Part shown: positions 22,340 to 34,289 of the stretch, piece after piece
How positions within the stretch are numbered: position 1 is the stretch's first letter
How the letters are laid out: the number at the start of each line of letters is the position of its first letter
NCBI RefSeq assembly: GCF_029633865.1
Contig: NC_079211.1
Span: forward strand, 7,718,415-7,782,414
Origin: Lampris incognitus
Taxonomy: Eukaryota > Chordata > Actinopteri > Lampriformes > Lampridae
Direction: 5' to 3'
Length of the DNA stretch: 64,000 nucleotides
Translations under genes and position numbers: made by a program
The notes under the pieces: model-generated
What the model was told of the DNA's origin: nothing
The model's database searches: none
Seen by the model: the letters and a program-made list of their open reading frames with translations, nothing else

Positions 22340-23580
22340 TTCCCATTTTCACATTGAATCAGCAGTGCCGTAGCTTCGTGGTGTCATTCGTAGCGATCGT
22401 AGGTGTGGTTGTGATAACCTGAATGTGGCCGGGACCTCCTACACAAACACCTGTTGCAACAACAGGAAGTCCTTTTAAGTGCCACTCTTTGACTCCAACC
22501 GAGAGACCTCAGCCCTAATTCCCCTGGTCCATGAGGGAAAAGCTCGAACCAAACCAAGGTGTCTGATCCGAGGCCCGCCGGAGGACCACGTGGGCTGCGG
22601 TTTCACTTGTTCTCTCAATATTATCTGACAACGGAGAGCAACCTTTGGTGTATTATTTCCATTTGCACGGATTCCATTTTTACTTTTTGTGCTTGTGGCC
22701 TGTGTCAGGTCAATTTCAAGTCCATTTTATTTGCGTAGGCCATTATCACAAATTACACATTTGCCTCGGTGGGCTTCGTGTGAGTGTCAGTGGGCAATGG
22801 TGTTCCCACCTAATGGTTGGGGGGGTGACATGATCGCCCCCCGGCAGTTGCAGTTGCCCAGACAGCCTCAATGATATTTTGCCCCCGGCAGCACATTGTC
22901 ATGGGATTGATCTTTATTGTCAGTGGACAGTTATGTGTATCATGTGTTGTGTATTTTCACGGAGGTCCATACTTCCTGTTGTGGTGCAGTGGGTTGGAGA
23001 GTGACTGCACTTAATCTAATGCCCCCCCTCCCCCCACGACTCCTTTTTACTTTTTACTTTAGCAACGTATTCATCAAATACAGACATGTATATTCAAAAT
23101 TTACAGCATCCATGATCGTAGGAACTACGGGAATGTTGAAATACTTAGGAAAAAAAAAAGGAATTTAAAAGAAAAAAAACTGCACTATTTTCTAGTGTGT
23201 ATTTTGTCTCACCTCGTGGTGACAAACTAGATTTTACAGTTTGTGCGCACAGGTTTCGGCTGTGGAGGGGGTGTGCAGTCGGCTCTCCACGTACCTGGTT
23301 TGATGCTCACAGACTTGATCAGATTTCGAAAACCTGCTCTGCGTTTGCTTCGCCGGGTCAGTAGACGCACAAAGGCAACACAACTAGGAGAAGCTGACTG
23401 TTAGTGAGGTAATAACACACTACTGTCAATACAGTAATCTCCTTTTTGACAGTCGCCTTTTTTAAATCTAAAGCCAACCAATCATCAAGATGGCGACCTA
23501 TGCAGGTGCCATGCTGTGTCGCTGGTTCTGCATCTAATTCTTGTGTTCTTTATAAAGTGTAGATATGTTTTATAATTTCT
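22340..23580. other. Intergenic, nothing recognised beyond the family Y fragment
   Basis: No coding exon, tRNA or transposon motif was recognised on either strand. Open frames are short and repeat-like. Confidence 0.4.
22705..22785 (+). repeat. Fragment of dispersed repeat family Y
   Basis: The fragment gtcaatttcaagtccattttatttgcgtaggccattatcacaaatt with tttgcctcggtgggctt matches the 5' part of family Y (compare 57775-57840). A related fragment lies at 20935-21060 inside il21 intron 2. Confidence 0.6.
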
Positions 23581-23586
23581 CTTTTG

Positions 23587-23925
23587 CACTGAACATCCAT
23601 CCATCATCCGAACCGCTTATCCTGTTCTCAGGGATGCTGGAGCCTATCCTGTCGGTCGTTGGGCGGCAGGCGGGGAGACACAGGCCCGCCAGGCCATCAC
23701 ACAGCCCCCCCTCCCACACCACACCTAGGGACAATTTAGTACGGCTGATTCACCTGACCTACACGTCTTTGGACTGTGGGAGGAAACCCACGCAGACACG
23801 GGGAGGACACGCAAACTCCACACACGGGACGACCCCCAAGGTTGGACTACCCCGGGGGCTCGAACCCAGAACCTTCTCGCTGTGAGGCGACCGCGCTAAC
23901 CACTGCACCACCGTGCTGCCTGTAC
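23587..23925 (-). mobile_element. tRNA-derived SINE, family A
   Basis: The reversed copy begins catccatccatcatcc (the tail) and ends cgctaaccactgcaccaccgtgctgcc, the reverse complement of the tRNA-like head. Internal deletions shorten it. Confidence 0.88.
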
Positions 23926-24750
23926 TGAAAATCATGCCACCTTATTCATTAGTGTGGGAAAGGGGGGGGGCGTAGTGGTGGGTGCAGACCCCCGCGGTAG
24001 TGGCAGGTGGCTGTGTAACGTCTCAGACCCAGCAGTATGCTTAGCTTTTCCTAACGTACAAATGCAAAGAAAAACAAAAACTGAAACACGCCTTTATTTT
24101 AAACAGGGGGCCCGGTCTGCGTGGAATGTACATGTTTAATAATAACGTGAGTAAACACGCCAGTCCAACTCTGCTACACGCGCCTTACAAACAGAACAAC
24201 GACGTCTTAGTGTAGCGACTGGGGGAAGCGGCGGCTCTGACTGTCAGAGGGTCTGCGCTGCAGGGGGGAGGGGCGCAATGGCTGATGGGATTGTTAATGT
24301 TAGATTTGAAAGTGTGTTTTAATGATGTGGCGTTCCTGTTGCGGTTATTGTTCTGGAGGTTCGACTCAGACTAAGTAGGGGACCGTTTACTGACTGACTG
24401 GGACTGGGACTGATGTCGCCACTTGGGACTTGGGGACTCGTTACGCTGTTGTCAGTTCTGGTTCGTTCTGGCCGGTGTGAGTAAAAGGGCACTTCTGGGG
24501 TCGTGCGGTGTACGAGGCACGGGAGCTGTGACTACAGGGATCTCTGCCTCTTGACTCATTCTTCCGTGCCGGCTCACCACAGCACTTTTCGTTTTAGTAG
24601 GCAGCCCCTCTACTTACATCTTCCCACGCGCCTGACCTTATTTAGGACTTGAGAGAAATGGATATTGTTGTTTCTGGCGGAGTTTATGAGCTCACAGTGA
24701 GTGAGGGGATCTGGATAATTGATTCTTTTACGAATAGTGGTTTGAGCTAA
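23926..24750. other. Intergenic, nothing recognised
   Basis: GC-moderate sequence with no gene or repeat that I can name. It has a G run at 23960-23970. Confidence 0.4.
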
Positions 24751-25128
24751 ATATCCATCCATCCATTATCCGACCACTTATCCTGCTCTCAGGGTCGCGG
24801 GGATGCTGGAGCCTATCCCAGCAGTCACTGGGCGGCAGGCGGGGGGACACCCTGGACAGGCCGCCAGGCCATCACACAGGGTCCACACACACACACACAC
24901 TTAGGGACAATTTAGTATGGCCTGTTCACCTGACCTACGTGTCTTTGGACTGTGGGAGGAAACCGGAGCACCCGGAGGAAACCCACGCAGACACGGGGAG
25001 AACATGCAAACTCCACACAGAGGACGACCCGGGACGACCCCCCCCCCCAAGGTTGGACTACCCTGGGGCTCGAACCCAGAACCTTTGTTGTGAGGTGACC
25101 GCGCTAACCACTGCGCCACCGTGCCGCC
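24751..25128 (-). mobile_element. tRNA-derived SINE, family A
   Basis: The copy is full length and reversed: tail ccatccatccattatccg at 24753, (CA)n tract at 24886-24900, head ending cactgcgccaccgtgccgccc at 25128. Confidence 0.92.
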
Positions 25129-25249
25129 CTGAGCTAAATATTTACCACGTTAATCACATGATGAACATTTACGCACCCTATAAAGAATGGCTTTAAACTC
25201 TGGCAGTAACAACCTTTGTATGAAGAGCAGAAACATCAGCCATGGTGTA

Positions 25250-25382
25250 ATATATTGTAATGACTAGACCGCTAGCCTCGGACCCTTTAGTCGGCTGGTT
25301 AACGTAGCCACCTGTGGTGCGGGAGACACAGGTTCGCGTCCCGGTTGTGGCGGTTCCCGGGCTGCCCCCCCCCCGCCCCGAA
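25250..25382 (+). mobile_element. tRNA-like SINE head, family D
   Basis: It contains a tRNA-like promoter pair: ctggttaacgtagcc (A box region, about 25297) and caggttcgcgtcccgg (B box, about 25329). A cccgggctg run follows. No further body was recognised. Confidence 0.45.
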
Positions 25383-25389
25383 TTGGTTA

Positions 25390-27180
25390 CAATATTTTGG
25401 TGTTTAATCCTGGCTGATTGGACTGATGATGTACGATGGAGAGGTTTAGCAAGAGCGCGGGTCATATCGGACCGACGATGACCTCTGGATGATGCTGCAT
25501 ATATGAACCACACATCCCAATTAGAAACGGCTGATCGATGAAAAATCAGTCCCCATGAGCTTTGTAAAAATATGCGGACATGAAACATTTACATAATGCA
25601 GCTCCTGTGATGTAGAACTTTTATCGGGTAATTGTAATCGATGTAAACTATGACGTTTGTGTTATAATACATTTCATGGTTTTCATTATGTCAAGGTTAT
25701 GACAGTTGTAATTTGTACATGTCCCCAACATACGACTGACACACTCAGTCAGGTGACTGATAAATTCCGTTTAATACAAGCAGAAATATCTCTGCTTCAA
25801 ACAGAGTTCCAGTCGAGTAGGTAGTGTTGTCACAGTCATTATACAGTCATAGTTGTTTTCCCCCCAAAATGATCAAATCCTTGCATATTTTCTTCACCCC
25901 ATCGGTTTTCCCGACTGCACCGTAAGGCTGATATGTGCATGTAGCAGCTCAGCATCGTTAAACTCTGTGCCGGAGGGAAAACCTAGCAGGTGTCTGACCT
26001 TCGTCAGTAACTGTCCGCATACGTAGCAGACACACACGCCTAAGAGTTTTTGCAAAGTCAGTACTTTCGTACACGCACACGCGCACACGCACACACGCAC
26101 ACACTTCGTAGCTGTCCCCCACAACCAACCAGACGGGAGGAAGTGAGGTCATGATGACTGGAGAGAGAAAACCTCTCCGCCTAGAGGAAGTGGTGGGTGG
26201 GGGCTCTGCGAGGAGGGGAAGGCCCGCTCTGCCCACCATCCTGATTGGTTCGTGGAACAATGCATCAGCGTTGGGCTGGACAACCCCTTCTGGTCGGGAG
26301 TCCTTAATCCGAACACTCACGGAAGACAGTGTGTGTCCACCAAGCAGAGCTGAAATTTATGTTTTTTTTCTTTACCTTCACAGATTCCTCAGAATAGATG
26401 ATTCAAACGCCACCTGTTGCGTCGACGGGCTGACTTGTGTGTTTCTTGTGTGCATGCCTGCAGCGAGTCAGTGTGAGATTACTTGATGATGAGAGAGACG
26501 CTCTCGGGGTGAGAGGCACTTGCAGTTTGTGGTCAACCAGAGTGTTAAACACAGAACAAGACGTGTGACCTGACTGAAGACGGACTTTCAGATGGTGAAA
26601 AAAAAATCTATATATATCTATATAGACATATATATATATATAGATAGATATTTAGATAGATATTATATCTGTATATATTATGTAACCCCTACCATGTAGG
26701 TGGGGCCTGGGTTCTGCTTTAAATAAGTGGCGCTATTACCTGAAGTAATACACTGTTTAAATTGTTACCAAGTGTTTCTTAAGTCTTAACTTAGATTATA
26801 ACTATTGGCGGTGCCTCCATTAACTGTGTGGAAATAGTTTGAATATGACTTCCTTTTAACCCTTTAAATGTATTTATATTTTAATACCACTATGAATTGT
26901 CTATTCTAAATGTCTATGACGCAACACATTTGCTTTAAATTCAAATATACCGAAAGGTAGGTATTTATTAACCAGATGTTAATGTAAAATATTTGTAGTT
27001 TGTAATTATCAACAGTCAATAATAATAATAATAATAATAATAGACAATGTCACAATATGTATAAACAAATGGCTCAAAGCCTGTTCCAATTCTATTCAAT
27101 AATAATTAATATTTCCAATAAAACTCTGTTGTCAACTCAATCAATGTAAAGACAAATTGTACATATGCCAATAAAACCAA
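25390..27180. other. Intergenic with AT microsatellites
   Basis: No gene was recognised. It has (CA)n-like repeats at 26070-26105, a tatatatctatat tract at 26608-26680 and (aat)n at 27018-27042. Confidence 0.4.
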
Positions 27181-27222
27181 ATAAAACTGTGGGCCCACAC
27201 ACACTCTCACACACACACACAC

Positions 27223-27720
27223 TCACAAAGTAGCGCAGTCCAACCGTTGCAGGCCTGACGTCGCTTGAGAGGGGGCCGCAGAGAGGCGTAGAGAGGCCGA
27301 GATGGGGGGGGGGGTGTCAAGCGCTCTGCTGCGAGCACAGGAGAATGAGTGAGCGCGTGAAGAAACCGCACGACAGTCAGGCTCACCAGTGGAAGAAAAC
27401 GGGGGGGCTTTCCTGGTGCTTGGTCTGTCACCTTCGACGATGTCCAAATCCTGAATCAACAAGATACACTGAGCTACCAAGTCCAAATACCATCTCGATT
27501 TGATCTAGCATCAACTTGTCACTCAAACTAACGTTAGCAACTTAGCTAACGTCACTTTGCTAAGCTCCCGCTTGCCGCGATTAGCTATTACAACATTCAT
27601 ATTACACCATAATGGGGAGTTACAGTTCACAAACATCACAAGAAACATATTTACCTCTTGTAGATGCAGTTAGCACATACGTCCCACGGATAACGCTCTG
27701 TTGATCCCGACGTTATGTCC
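27223..27720 (-). other. Possible minus-strand transcription unit, unidentified
   Basis: On the minus strand a GC-rich candidate start region (about 27800-27660) ends in ctacaagag followed by gtaaat, a donor-like site. Downstream an 87-codon frame starts at 27486 (MDLVAQCILLIQDLD...). The peptide becomes proline/serine rich and is not recognised. It could be a 5' exon pair of a retroelement. Confidence 0.25.
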
Positions 27721-28156
27721 AAACAGCTCAAAATACAAAATAGCAACTTCCCTCAGCGGTGTCCTCAAGCGATCTGACTGTACTTCACGTGACCCAACGT
27801 CATAATACTAAGTCCCGCCCCTATATCTCAGCATACATTTTGGTTGGCTAAATATTACAAACGCACCAATGAAAGAAAAGAAAGGAATGAATGACATTTA
27901 ACATCAAGTCAGGCTGTAAGCCTAACAACCAAACTAGCAACAAGTACTGTTTATCATACATATCAAATAAACCAGGCTCATGAATGAACTCACGTTAGAG
28001 CTTGTAAGTTGTACATATCATAACTTATAACCATTGTAAATAAACGTGTACATAACCATGAAATGAACTGTAGCTTGTTTATTGAAGGTACTGTAATCTT
28101 ATGTATTCATTTAACTTATTCTGTTAATTCTGTTCTGTCAATATAGATGTAGGAAA

Positions 28157-28555
28157 TAGTCCGCGGTGGCGTAGCGGTCTAAGCATTGGCTTTGTGTCGA
28201 TGCAGTTGCCCACTGGGGACTGGGGTTCGCGCCCCGGTCTCGTCAGATCCGACTATGGCCGGACTCGATGAAGCAGCAGTCATTGGCAACGCTGTCTTCG
28301 GGAGGGGGGCGGAGTCGGCTTGTGTTCGTCACGTGAATGCGTCTCTGTGTGTGTGTCGGAAAAAACAGTGCTTCGGCCTGGAGTCGCCTTGTCACAAAAG
28401 TGGGGAGGCGTCTCCTTCGAGACTGCCGGCCGGAGAGACGCAGTTGGCGAACGCATGCAGGACGAGGGTGGGTGTTTGAATTAAAATAGGGCTCGATTGG
28501 CCACTAAATTGGGAGAAAAAAGGGAAAAATCAGAAATAAAATTAAAAAAATATAT
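28157..28555 (+). mobile_element. tRNA-derived SINE, family C, with 16-bp target duplication
   Basis: The tRNA-like head ccgcggtggcgtagcggtctaagc carries an A box; the B-box region is ggggttcgcgccc. The body ends gattggccactaaattgggagaaaaaagg with an A-rich tail. Identical duplications atatagatgtaggaaa flank it at 28141-28156 and 28556-28571. Confidence 0.88.
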
Positions 28556-28590
28556 ATATAGATGTAGGAAAAAAACTTTTAATACATAGC

Positions 28591-28629
28591 AGTACAAGCT
28601 TGTTTTGTGCGTCGCGCACTCATCAGCTG
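28591..28629 (-). ncRNA. Decayed hammerhead-ribozyme-like motif
   Basis: Read on the minus strand, the core CTGATGA is followed by a perfect 5-bp stem II (gtgcg-cga-cgcac), then AAAAC where a hammerhead needs GAAAC. A short palindromic stem III (caagcttg) and gta follow. One base, consistent with a CpG change (CGAAAC to CAAAAC), would abolish catalysis. Minimal hammerheads with short stem III are known in Penelope-like retroelements, and a reverse transcriptase relic lies 130 bases away. Confidence 0.45.
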
Positions 28630-28755
28630 TGATTCAACAAAGAAAACACACAGTTTACGTTTCCCCGCATCATGCCCCTAATTTCGGTGGACAGCAACCA
28701 ATCAGAGGAGAAAACATTTGAACTATTTCAACCAATGTTATATTTGACGTGACCA

Positions 28756-28974
28756 TTGGCAGCTTTGATGGGGCAGAGACCTGAGCTAGTGGGCTTGTAC
28801 TTGATGTCTCAACTACAGGTCCTGGACATCAACGTGGGGCTATATAGAGATGACGGGCTGGCAGTCTGCAACACACCGGCAAGAGAAGTCGAGAGAATAA
28901 AAAAGAAAATGTTTAGTATATTCGCAAGCAGTGGACTAAAATGTTCAATTGAGAAGAAAAGTATTTTATTATTT
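28756..28974 (+). mobile_element. Reverse transcriptase relic, Penelope-like or related
   Basis: The frame reads VLDINVGLYRDDGLAVCNT followed by a REVERIKKKMFSIFASSGLKC block. It contains a YRDD catalytic box in the VGLYRDDGLAV context seen in a class of fish and cnidarian retroelements. It is cut at 28974 by the Rex3 insertion. Confidence 0.6.
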
Positions 28975-31900
28975 CTCATCTCATCTCATCTTCAGCCGCT
29001 TTTCCAGGGTCGGATCGCGGTGGCAGCAAGCTAAGTAGGGCACTCCAGGCGTCCCTCTCCCCAGCAACACCCCCCAGCTCCTCCTGGGGCATCCCAAGGC
29101 GTTCCCAGGCCAGATTGGACATGTAGTCCCTTCAGCGAATTCTGGGTGTACCTCGGGGTCTCCTCCCAGTTGGCCATGCCCGGTAAACCTCCAAAGGAAG
29201 GTGCCCAGGAGGCATCCCTAATCAGATACTGGAACCATCTCAACTGGCTCCTTTCGATGCGTAGGAGCAGCGGCTCTACTCCAAGCTCCCTCTGGATGTC
29301 CGAGCTCCTCACCCTATCTCTAAGGCTGAGCCCAGACACCCTACAGAGGAAACTCATTTCAGCCGCTTGTATCCGTGATCTCACCCTTTTGGTCACTACC
29401 CGAAGCTCATGACTATAGGTGAGGATTGGAACGAAGATTGACTGGTAAATTGAGAGCTTTGCCTTCCGGCTCTGCTCCTTCTTCACCACAATGGTCCAGT
29501 ACAGTGTCTGCCTTACTGCTGATGCTGCACCAATCCGCCTGTCAATCTCCCGCTCCATCTTACCCTCACTCGTGAACAAGACCCCGAGATACTTGAACTC
29601 CTTCACTTGAGGCAACAACTCATCCCCAACCCGGAGGGAGCAATCCTCCATTTTCCGGTAGAGAACCATGGCCTCAGACTTGGAGGTGCTGACTCTCATC
29701 CCAGCCATTTCACACTCAGCTGCAAACCGCCCCTGTGCACGCCAGAGGTCGCGTTCTGATGAAGCCAACAAAACCACATCATCTGCGAACAGCAGAGATG
29801 CAACTCTGAGGTTCCCAAAACGGACACACTCCTCACCTTTGCTGCGCCTTGAGATCCTGTCCATGAATATCACAAACAGAATCGGAGACAAGGGACAACC
29901 TTGGCGGAGTCCGGCACCCACCAAAAACGTGTTTCACTTTGTGCCAAGAATGTGGACGCAGCTCTCACTTTGGTTGTACAAGGACTGGATGGCTTGTAGC
30001 AACTGCCCCGGTACCCCATATTCCCGCAGAACTCCCCACAGAGTGCCCTGGGGTACCCAGTCGTAAGCCTTCTCCAAGTCCACAAAACACATGTAGACTG
30101 GCTGGTCAAACTCCCGTGCCCCCATCAGAACCTATGCAAGGGTAAAGAGTTGGTCCGTTGTTCCACGGCCAGGACGGAATCCGCATTGTTCCTCCTGGAT
30201 CTGAGGTTCAGCAATTGGTCGGAGCCTCCTTTCGAGCACCCTAGAGTAGACTTTCCCAGGAAGGCTGAGCAATGTGATGCCCCGATAATTGGAGCACACC
30301 CTCCGGTCCCCCTTTTTGAATATGGGAACCACCACCCCAGTCTGCCACTCCACAGGTACTGTCCATGACCTCCACGCAATGCTGAATAGGTGTGTCAACC
30401 AAGACAACTCAACAATGTCCAGAGCCCTCAGCATCTCAAGGCGAAGCTCATCCACACCCGGCGCCTTGCCACCGAGGAGCTTTTTAACTACCTTAAAGAC
30501 CTCTGCCAGGGATATGGGTGGGGCTTCCCCTGAGTCTTCAGACTCTACCTTATCCACTGAGGACGTGTTAGTCGAGTTCAGGAGCCCCTCAAAGTGTTCT
30601 TTCCACTGCTCGACAACATACCTAGTCCGGGTCAACAGTTCCTCTCCCTGGCTGAACACAGCCTGAGTCAAGCCCTGCTTCCCCTTCTTGAGTCGCCGGA
30701 TGGTTTGCCAGAACTTCCTTGAGGCCAACCGAAAGTCCTCCTCCATAGCCTCGCCAAACTCCTCCCACACCCGAGTTTTTGCTTTCGCGACCGCTGAAGC
30801 GGCAGCCCTTCTGGCCTCCCGGTACCTGTCTGCTGCTTCAGGAGACCCCTGTGCCAACCAAGTCCGAAAGGCCTCCTTCTTCAGCCTGATGGCTTCCCTC
30901 ACCACCAGTGTCCACCAGCGGGTTCTTGGGTTGCCGCCTTGACAGGCACCAATGACCTTTTGACCACAGCTCCTGCCTGCTGCATCTACAATAGAGGCAT
31001 TGAACATGGCCCACTCAGACTTTGTGTCCCCAGCCTCCCTCGGGATACACGAGAACTTCTTCCGGAGGTGGGAGTTGAAGACCTCATGGACAGGGGCCTC
31101 TGCCAGACGTTCCCAGTTCACCCTCACTAAACGTTGGGTTTGCCAGTTCTGTCCAGCAGCCTTCCCTCCCATCTGACCCAACTCACCACCAGCTGGTGAT
31201 CAGTTGACAGCTCTGCTCTTCTCTTCACCCGAGTGTCCAAAACATATGGCCGCAGATCTGATGATACGACCACAAAGTCTATCATCGATCTTTGGCCTAA
31301 GGTGTTCTGGTACTAAGTACACTTCTGAACTACCTTATGTTCGAACATGGTGTTTGTTATTGCCAATCCATGACTCGCACAGAAGTCCAATAACAAGGCA
31401 CCGCTCGGTTTCAGATCGGGGAGGCCGTTCCTCCCAATCATGCCCCACAGGTTTCGCCTTTGTTGCCCATGTGAGCGTTGAAGTCCCCCAGCAGAACTAT
31501 AGAGTCCTGAGGCAGAGCCCTATTCAGGACACCACCCAGAGACTCCAAGAAGGCTGGATACTCCGAACTACTGTTGGGTGCATAAGCACACACAACAATC
31601 AGAACCTTTCCCCCAGCAACTCGCAGTCGTATAGAGGCAACCCTCTCATTCCCCAGGGAGAACTCCAACACGGTGGCGCTCAACCGGGGACTTGTGAGTA
31701 TCCCCACACCCGCCTGGCGCCTGTCACCTCGGCCAACTCCGGAAAAGTAATGAGTCCAGCCCCTCTCCAGGTGTTTGGTACCAGAGCCCATGCTATGTGT
31801 GGAGGTGAGCCCAACTATATCTAGTTGGTACTGCTCCACCTCCCGCAGCAGCTCAGGCTCCTTCCCTGCCAGAGAGATGACATTCCGCGTCCCGAGGACC

Positions 31901-32334
31901 GATCTGCGATGCAGGAAGTCGGCACGCCCCGGTCCCTGCCTTTGCCTGCCGCCCGGCCTGCATTGCACCCTACCGCGATGCTCATCCCAGCATGTGGTGG
32001 GTCCACGGGGTGGTGGCTCCATGTTGTTTTTTTGGGCTGGGCCTGACCGGGCCCCATGGGCCAAGGCCCGGCCACCAGACGCTCGCTGGTGAGCTCCCCT
32101 CCCGGATCTGGCTCCAGGAGGGGGTCTCGGTTTCCCTTTTGTGGGCAAGGTGCTGTAACTCTGCTGGTGTGAATTCATTGGGTTTTTTGGGAATCACTCT
32201 TAGTCTGGCCCCTCCCCTGGGACCAGTTCGCCTTGGGAGACCCTTCCAGGGGCTATTGCCCCCGACAACACAGCTCCCAGGATCACTGGGACACACAAAC
32301 CCCTCTACCACGTTAAGGTGACGATTCTCGGAGG
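28975..32334 (-). mobile_element. Rex3 (RTE-clade) retrotransposon, nearly full length but broken
   Basis: A 3.36-kb element on the minus strand, flanked by identical 15-bp duplications agtattttattattt (28960-28974 and 32335-32349). Order: endonuclease (32178-31438; [17 protein letters not shown] and GDFNAHMGN), linker and reverse transcriptase (31181-30132; VVVPIFKKGDRRVCSNYRG, EEQCGFRPGRGTTDQL), thumb and palm (30125-29870, then 29924-29031; VYMCFVDLEKAYD, LRQGCPLSPILF, SLLFADDVVLL). The tail is (gatg)n at 28975-28985. At least three frame breaks (about 31440, 30130, 29900) inactivate it. The regions used as Rex3 primer sites (tggcagactggggtggtgg; ggagacaagggacaacc) are recognisable. Confidence 0.93.
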
Positions 32335-32349
32335 AGTATTTTATTATTT

Positions 32350-32636
32350 GCAGACCTGAAAGGTCCACCTTGAATTGTAGAAACGAATTGGCCACCAACT
32401 GTAGACACCAGAAAATTATCTCCTTTGTAATTACAAGTAAAATGTCTTTATTATCCCCCCCCCCCCATTAGATGATACACGTGACATTTATTAGATATTG
32501 TTTTTTTAAATATTTTGCCTGCCTGCCCTTCTGTGCCCCAACACCCCCCCACTATATGATTTACATAAATTACCCCATTTGACGTGACCTTATTATATTT
32601 TAAATGTACGCTACATACAAATATATATATATAGGG
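32350..32636. other. Intergenic and AT-rich, nothing recognised
   Basis: The 32350 side probably continues the retroelement relic interrupted by Rex3, but no reading frame could be followed. It has a C run at 32455-32466 and an (AT)n tract at 32622-32634. Confidence 0.35.
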
Positions 32637-32775
32637 GAGACACCCCGTGATGGCCTGACGGCCTGTCCAGGGTGTCTCTCCACCCGCCGCGCAATGACTG
32701 CTGGGAAAGGCTCCAGCATCTCTGCAACCCCTGAGAGAAGGATAAACGGTTTAGATAAAGTATGTATGTATGTAT
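32637..32775 (+). mobile_element. Truncated SINE, family A, 3' part
   Basis: Only the end remains: ggcctgacggcctgtccagggtgtctc, ctgctgggaaaggctccagcatc, then a tatgtatgta tail. Confidence 0.8.
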
Positions 32776-33042
32776 ATATATATATGACAGATTTAGGACA
32801 AAAGACAGTAGAAAACTATTTAAAGACGGGTTAAAATTCTCCTTTTGGAACACTCAAGCAGTATGATCTGATTTGACATCTTCGTTGGTTTGTTGGTGGT
32901 TTTACACTGGGGGTTTCAAACTCAGTTTCACTAAGGGCCACACTGGCAAATGAGAATCACATCAAGGGCCAGACATACATAGTTTGTTGACATGCTTTTG
33001 TTTAATTGAAAAAACAAAAATAACATGTTGTTGATTATATCA

Positions 33043-33375
33043 TGCCGGCACAGTGGCACAGTGGTTAGCGCGGTCGCCTCACAGCAAGAAGGTCCTGGGT
33101 TCGAGCCCCGTCGTAGTCCGACCTTGGGGGTCATCCCGGGTCTGCGTGGGTTTTCTCCGGGGGCTCTGGTTTCCTCCCACAGTCCAAAGACATTTAGGTC
33201 AGGTGAATCGGCTGTATTAGATTGTCCCTGTGTGTGTGCGTGTGTGGGCCCTGTGTGATGGACTGGCTGCCTGTCCAGGGTGTCTCCCCAACTGCCACCC
33301 AATGACTGCTGGGATAGGCTCCAGCATCCCTGAGAGCAGGATAAGCGGTTCGGATAATGGATGGATGGGTGGATG
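33043..33375 (+). mobile_element. tRNA-derived SINE, family A
   Basis: Head gccggcacagtggcacagtggttagcgcg, B box gggttcgagccccg, tail ggatggatgggtgga. It is flanked by gattatatcat at 33031-33041 and again at 33374-33384, a likely target duplication of about 11 bp. Confidence 0.9.
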
Positions 33376-33797
33376 ATTATATCATTGCATGTCCCATATA
33401 ACATTCTCACATACAGTTTGGTCCACATAAAGTCCTAAAACAGTCAGCCAACAAGACCAGGTTAAAACCTAGTATATGGCTGGACCGCGACTACATTTAA
33501 AAATCAGCTGTTTTGACATCGTTTCCGTGAACAACGGCTCTACTGGACAGCAGTTTTCAAACCCTGATTATTCATACAGTTAAATAGCACCAGCTGATTT
33601 TTAAATTAAATAATTACCTGGCTGCAATCGCTGCTGCCATGATCACTGGAAAGTCCGGGCGTGACACCCCTTATATGTGCGCTTCCTTTAGCACCGACTG
33701 TCTGAAGACACTAATAATTTTCACTCTAACTCTGAATTGGACTTTCTGTAGTAGGCGTTTCTGTAGTATCCACCGGCAGCAGTATATTACGTTCGTT

Positions 33798-34206
33798 AGG
33801 GCATCCGGGTGGCATGGCGATGTTGGGGATCGCCAGGTCGAATCCCGGTGTTACCTCTGGCTTAGTCGAGCGTCCCTACGGACACAATTGACCGTGTCTG
33901 CGGGTGGTAAGCCGGATGTGGGTGTGTGTCCTGGTCGCTGCACTAGCGCCTCCTCTGGTCGGTCGGAACGCCTGTTCGAAGGGGAGGGGGAACTGGGGGG
34001 AATAGCGTGATCCTCTCACGTGCTACGTCCCCCTGGTGAAACTCCTCACTGTCAGGTGAAAAGAAGCGGCTGGCGACTCCACATGTATGGGAGGAGGCAT
34101 GGGGTAGTCTGCAGCCCTCCCCGGATCGGCAGAGGGGGTGGAGCAGCGACCTGGACGGCTCGGAGTGGGGCAATTGGCCAAGTGCAATTGGGGAGAAACG
34201 GAGGGG

Positions 34207-34287
<81 letters not shown>
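33798..34287 (+). mobile_element. tRNA-derived SINE, family B, ending in (TA)n
   Basis: The head gggcatccgggtggcatggcg with B box aggtcgaatcccgg is tRNA-like. The body runs to gtgcaattggggagaaacgg at 34201 and is followed by a (TA)n tract of about 70 bases (34217-34286). Flanks acgttcgtta and acgttcttta suggest a slightly diverged target duplication. Confidence 0.88.

Positions 34288-34289
<2 letters not shown>

Noticed and set aside
28157-28555. 97-codon frame at 28186-28479
   Set aside because: It lies wholly within a tRNA-derived SINE flanked by a 16-bp duplication.
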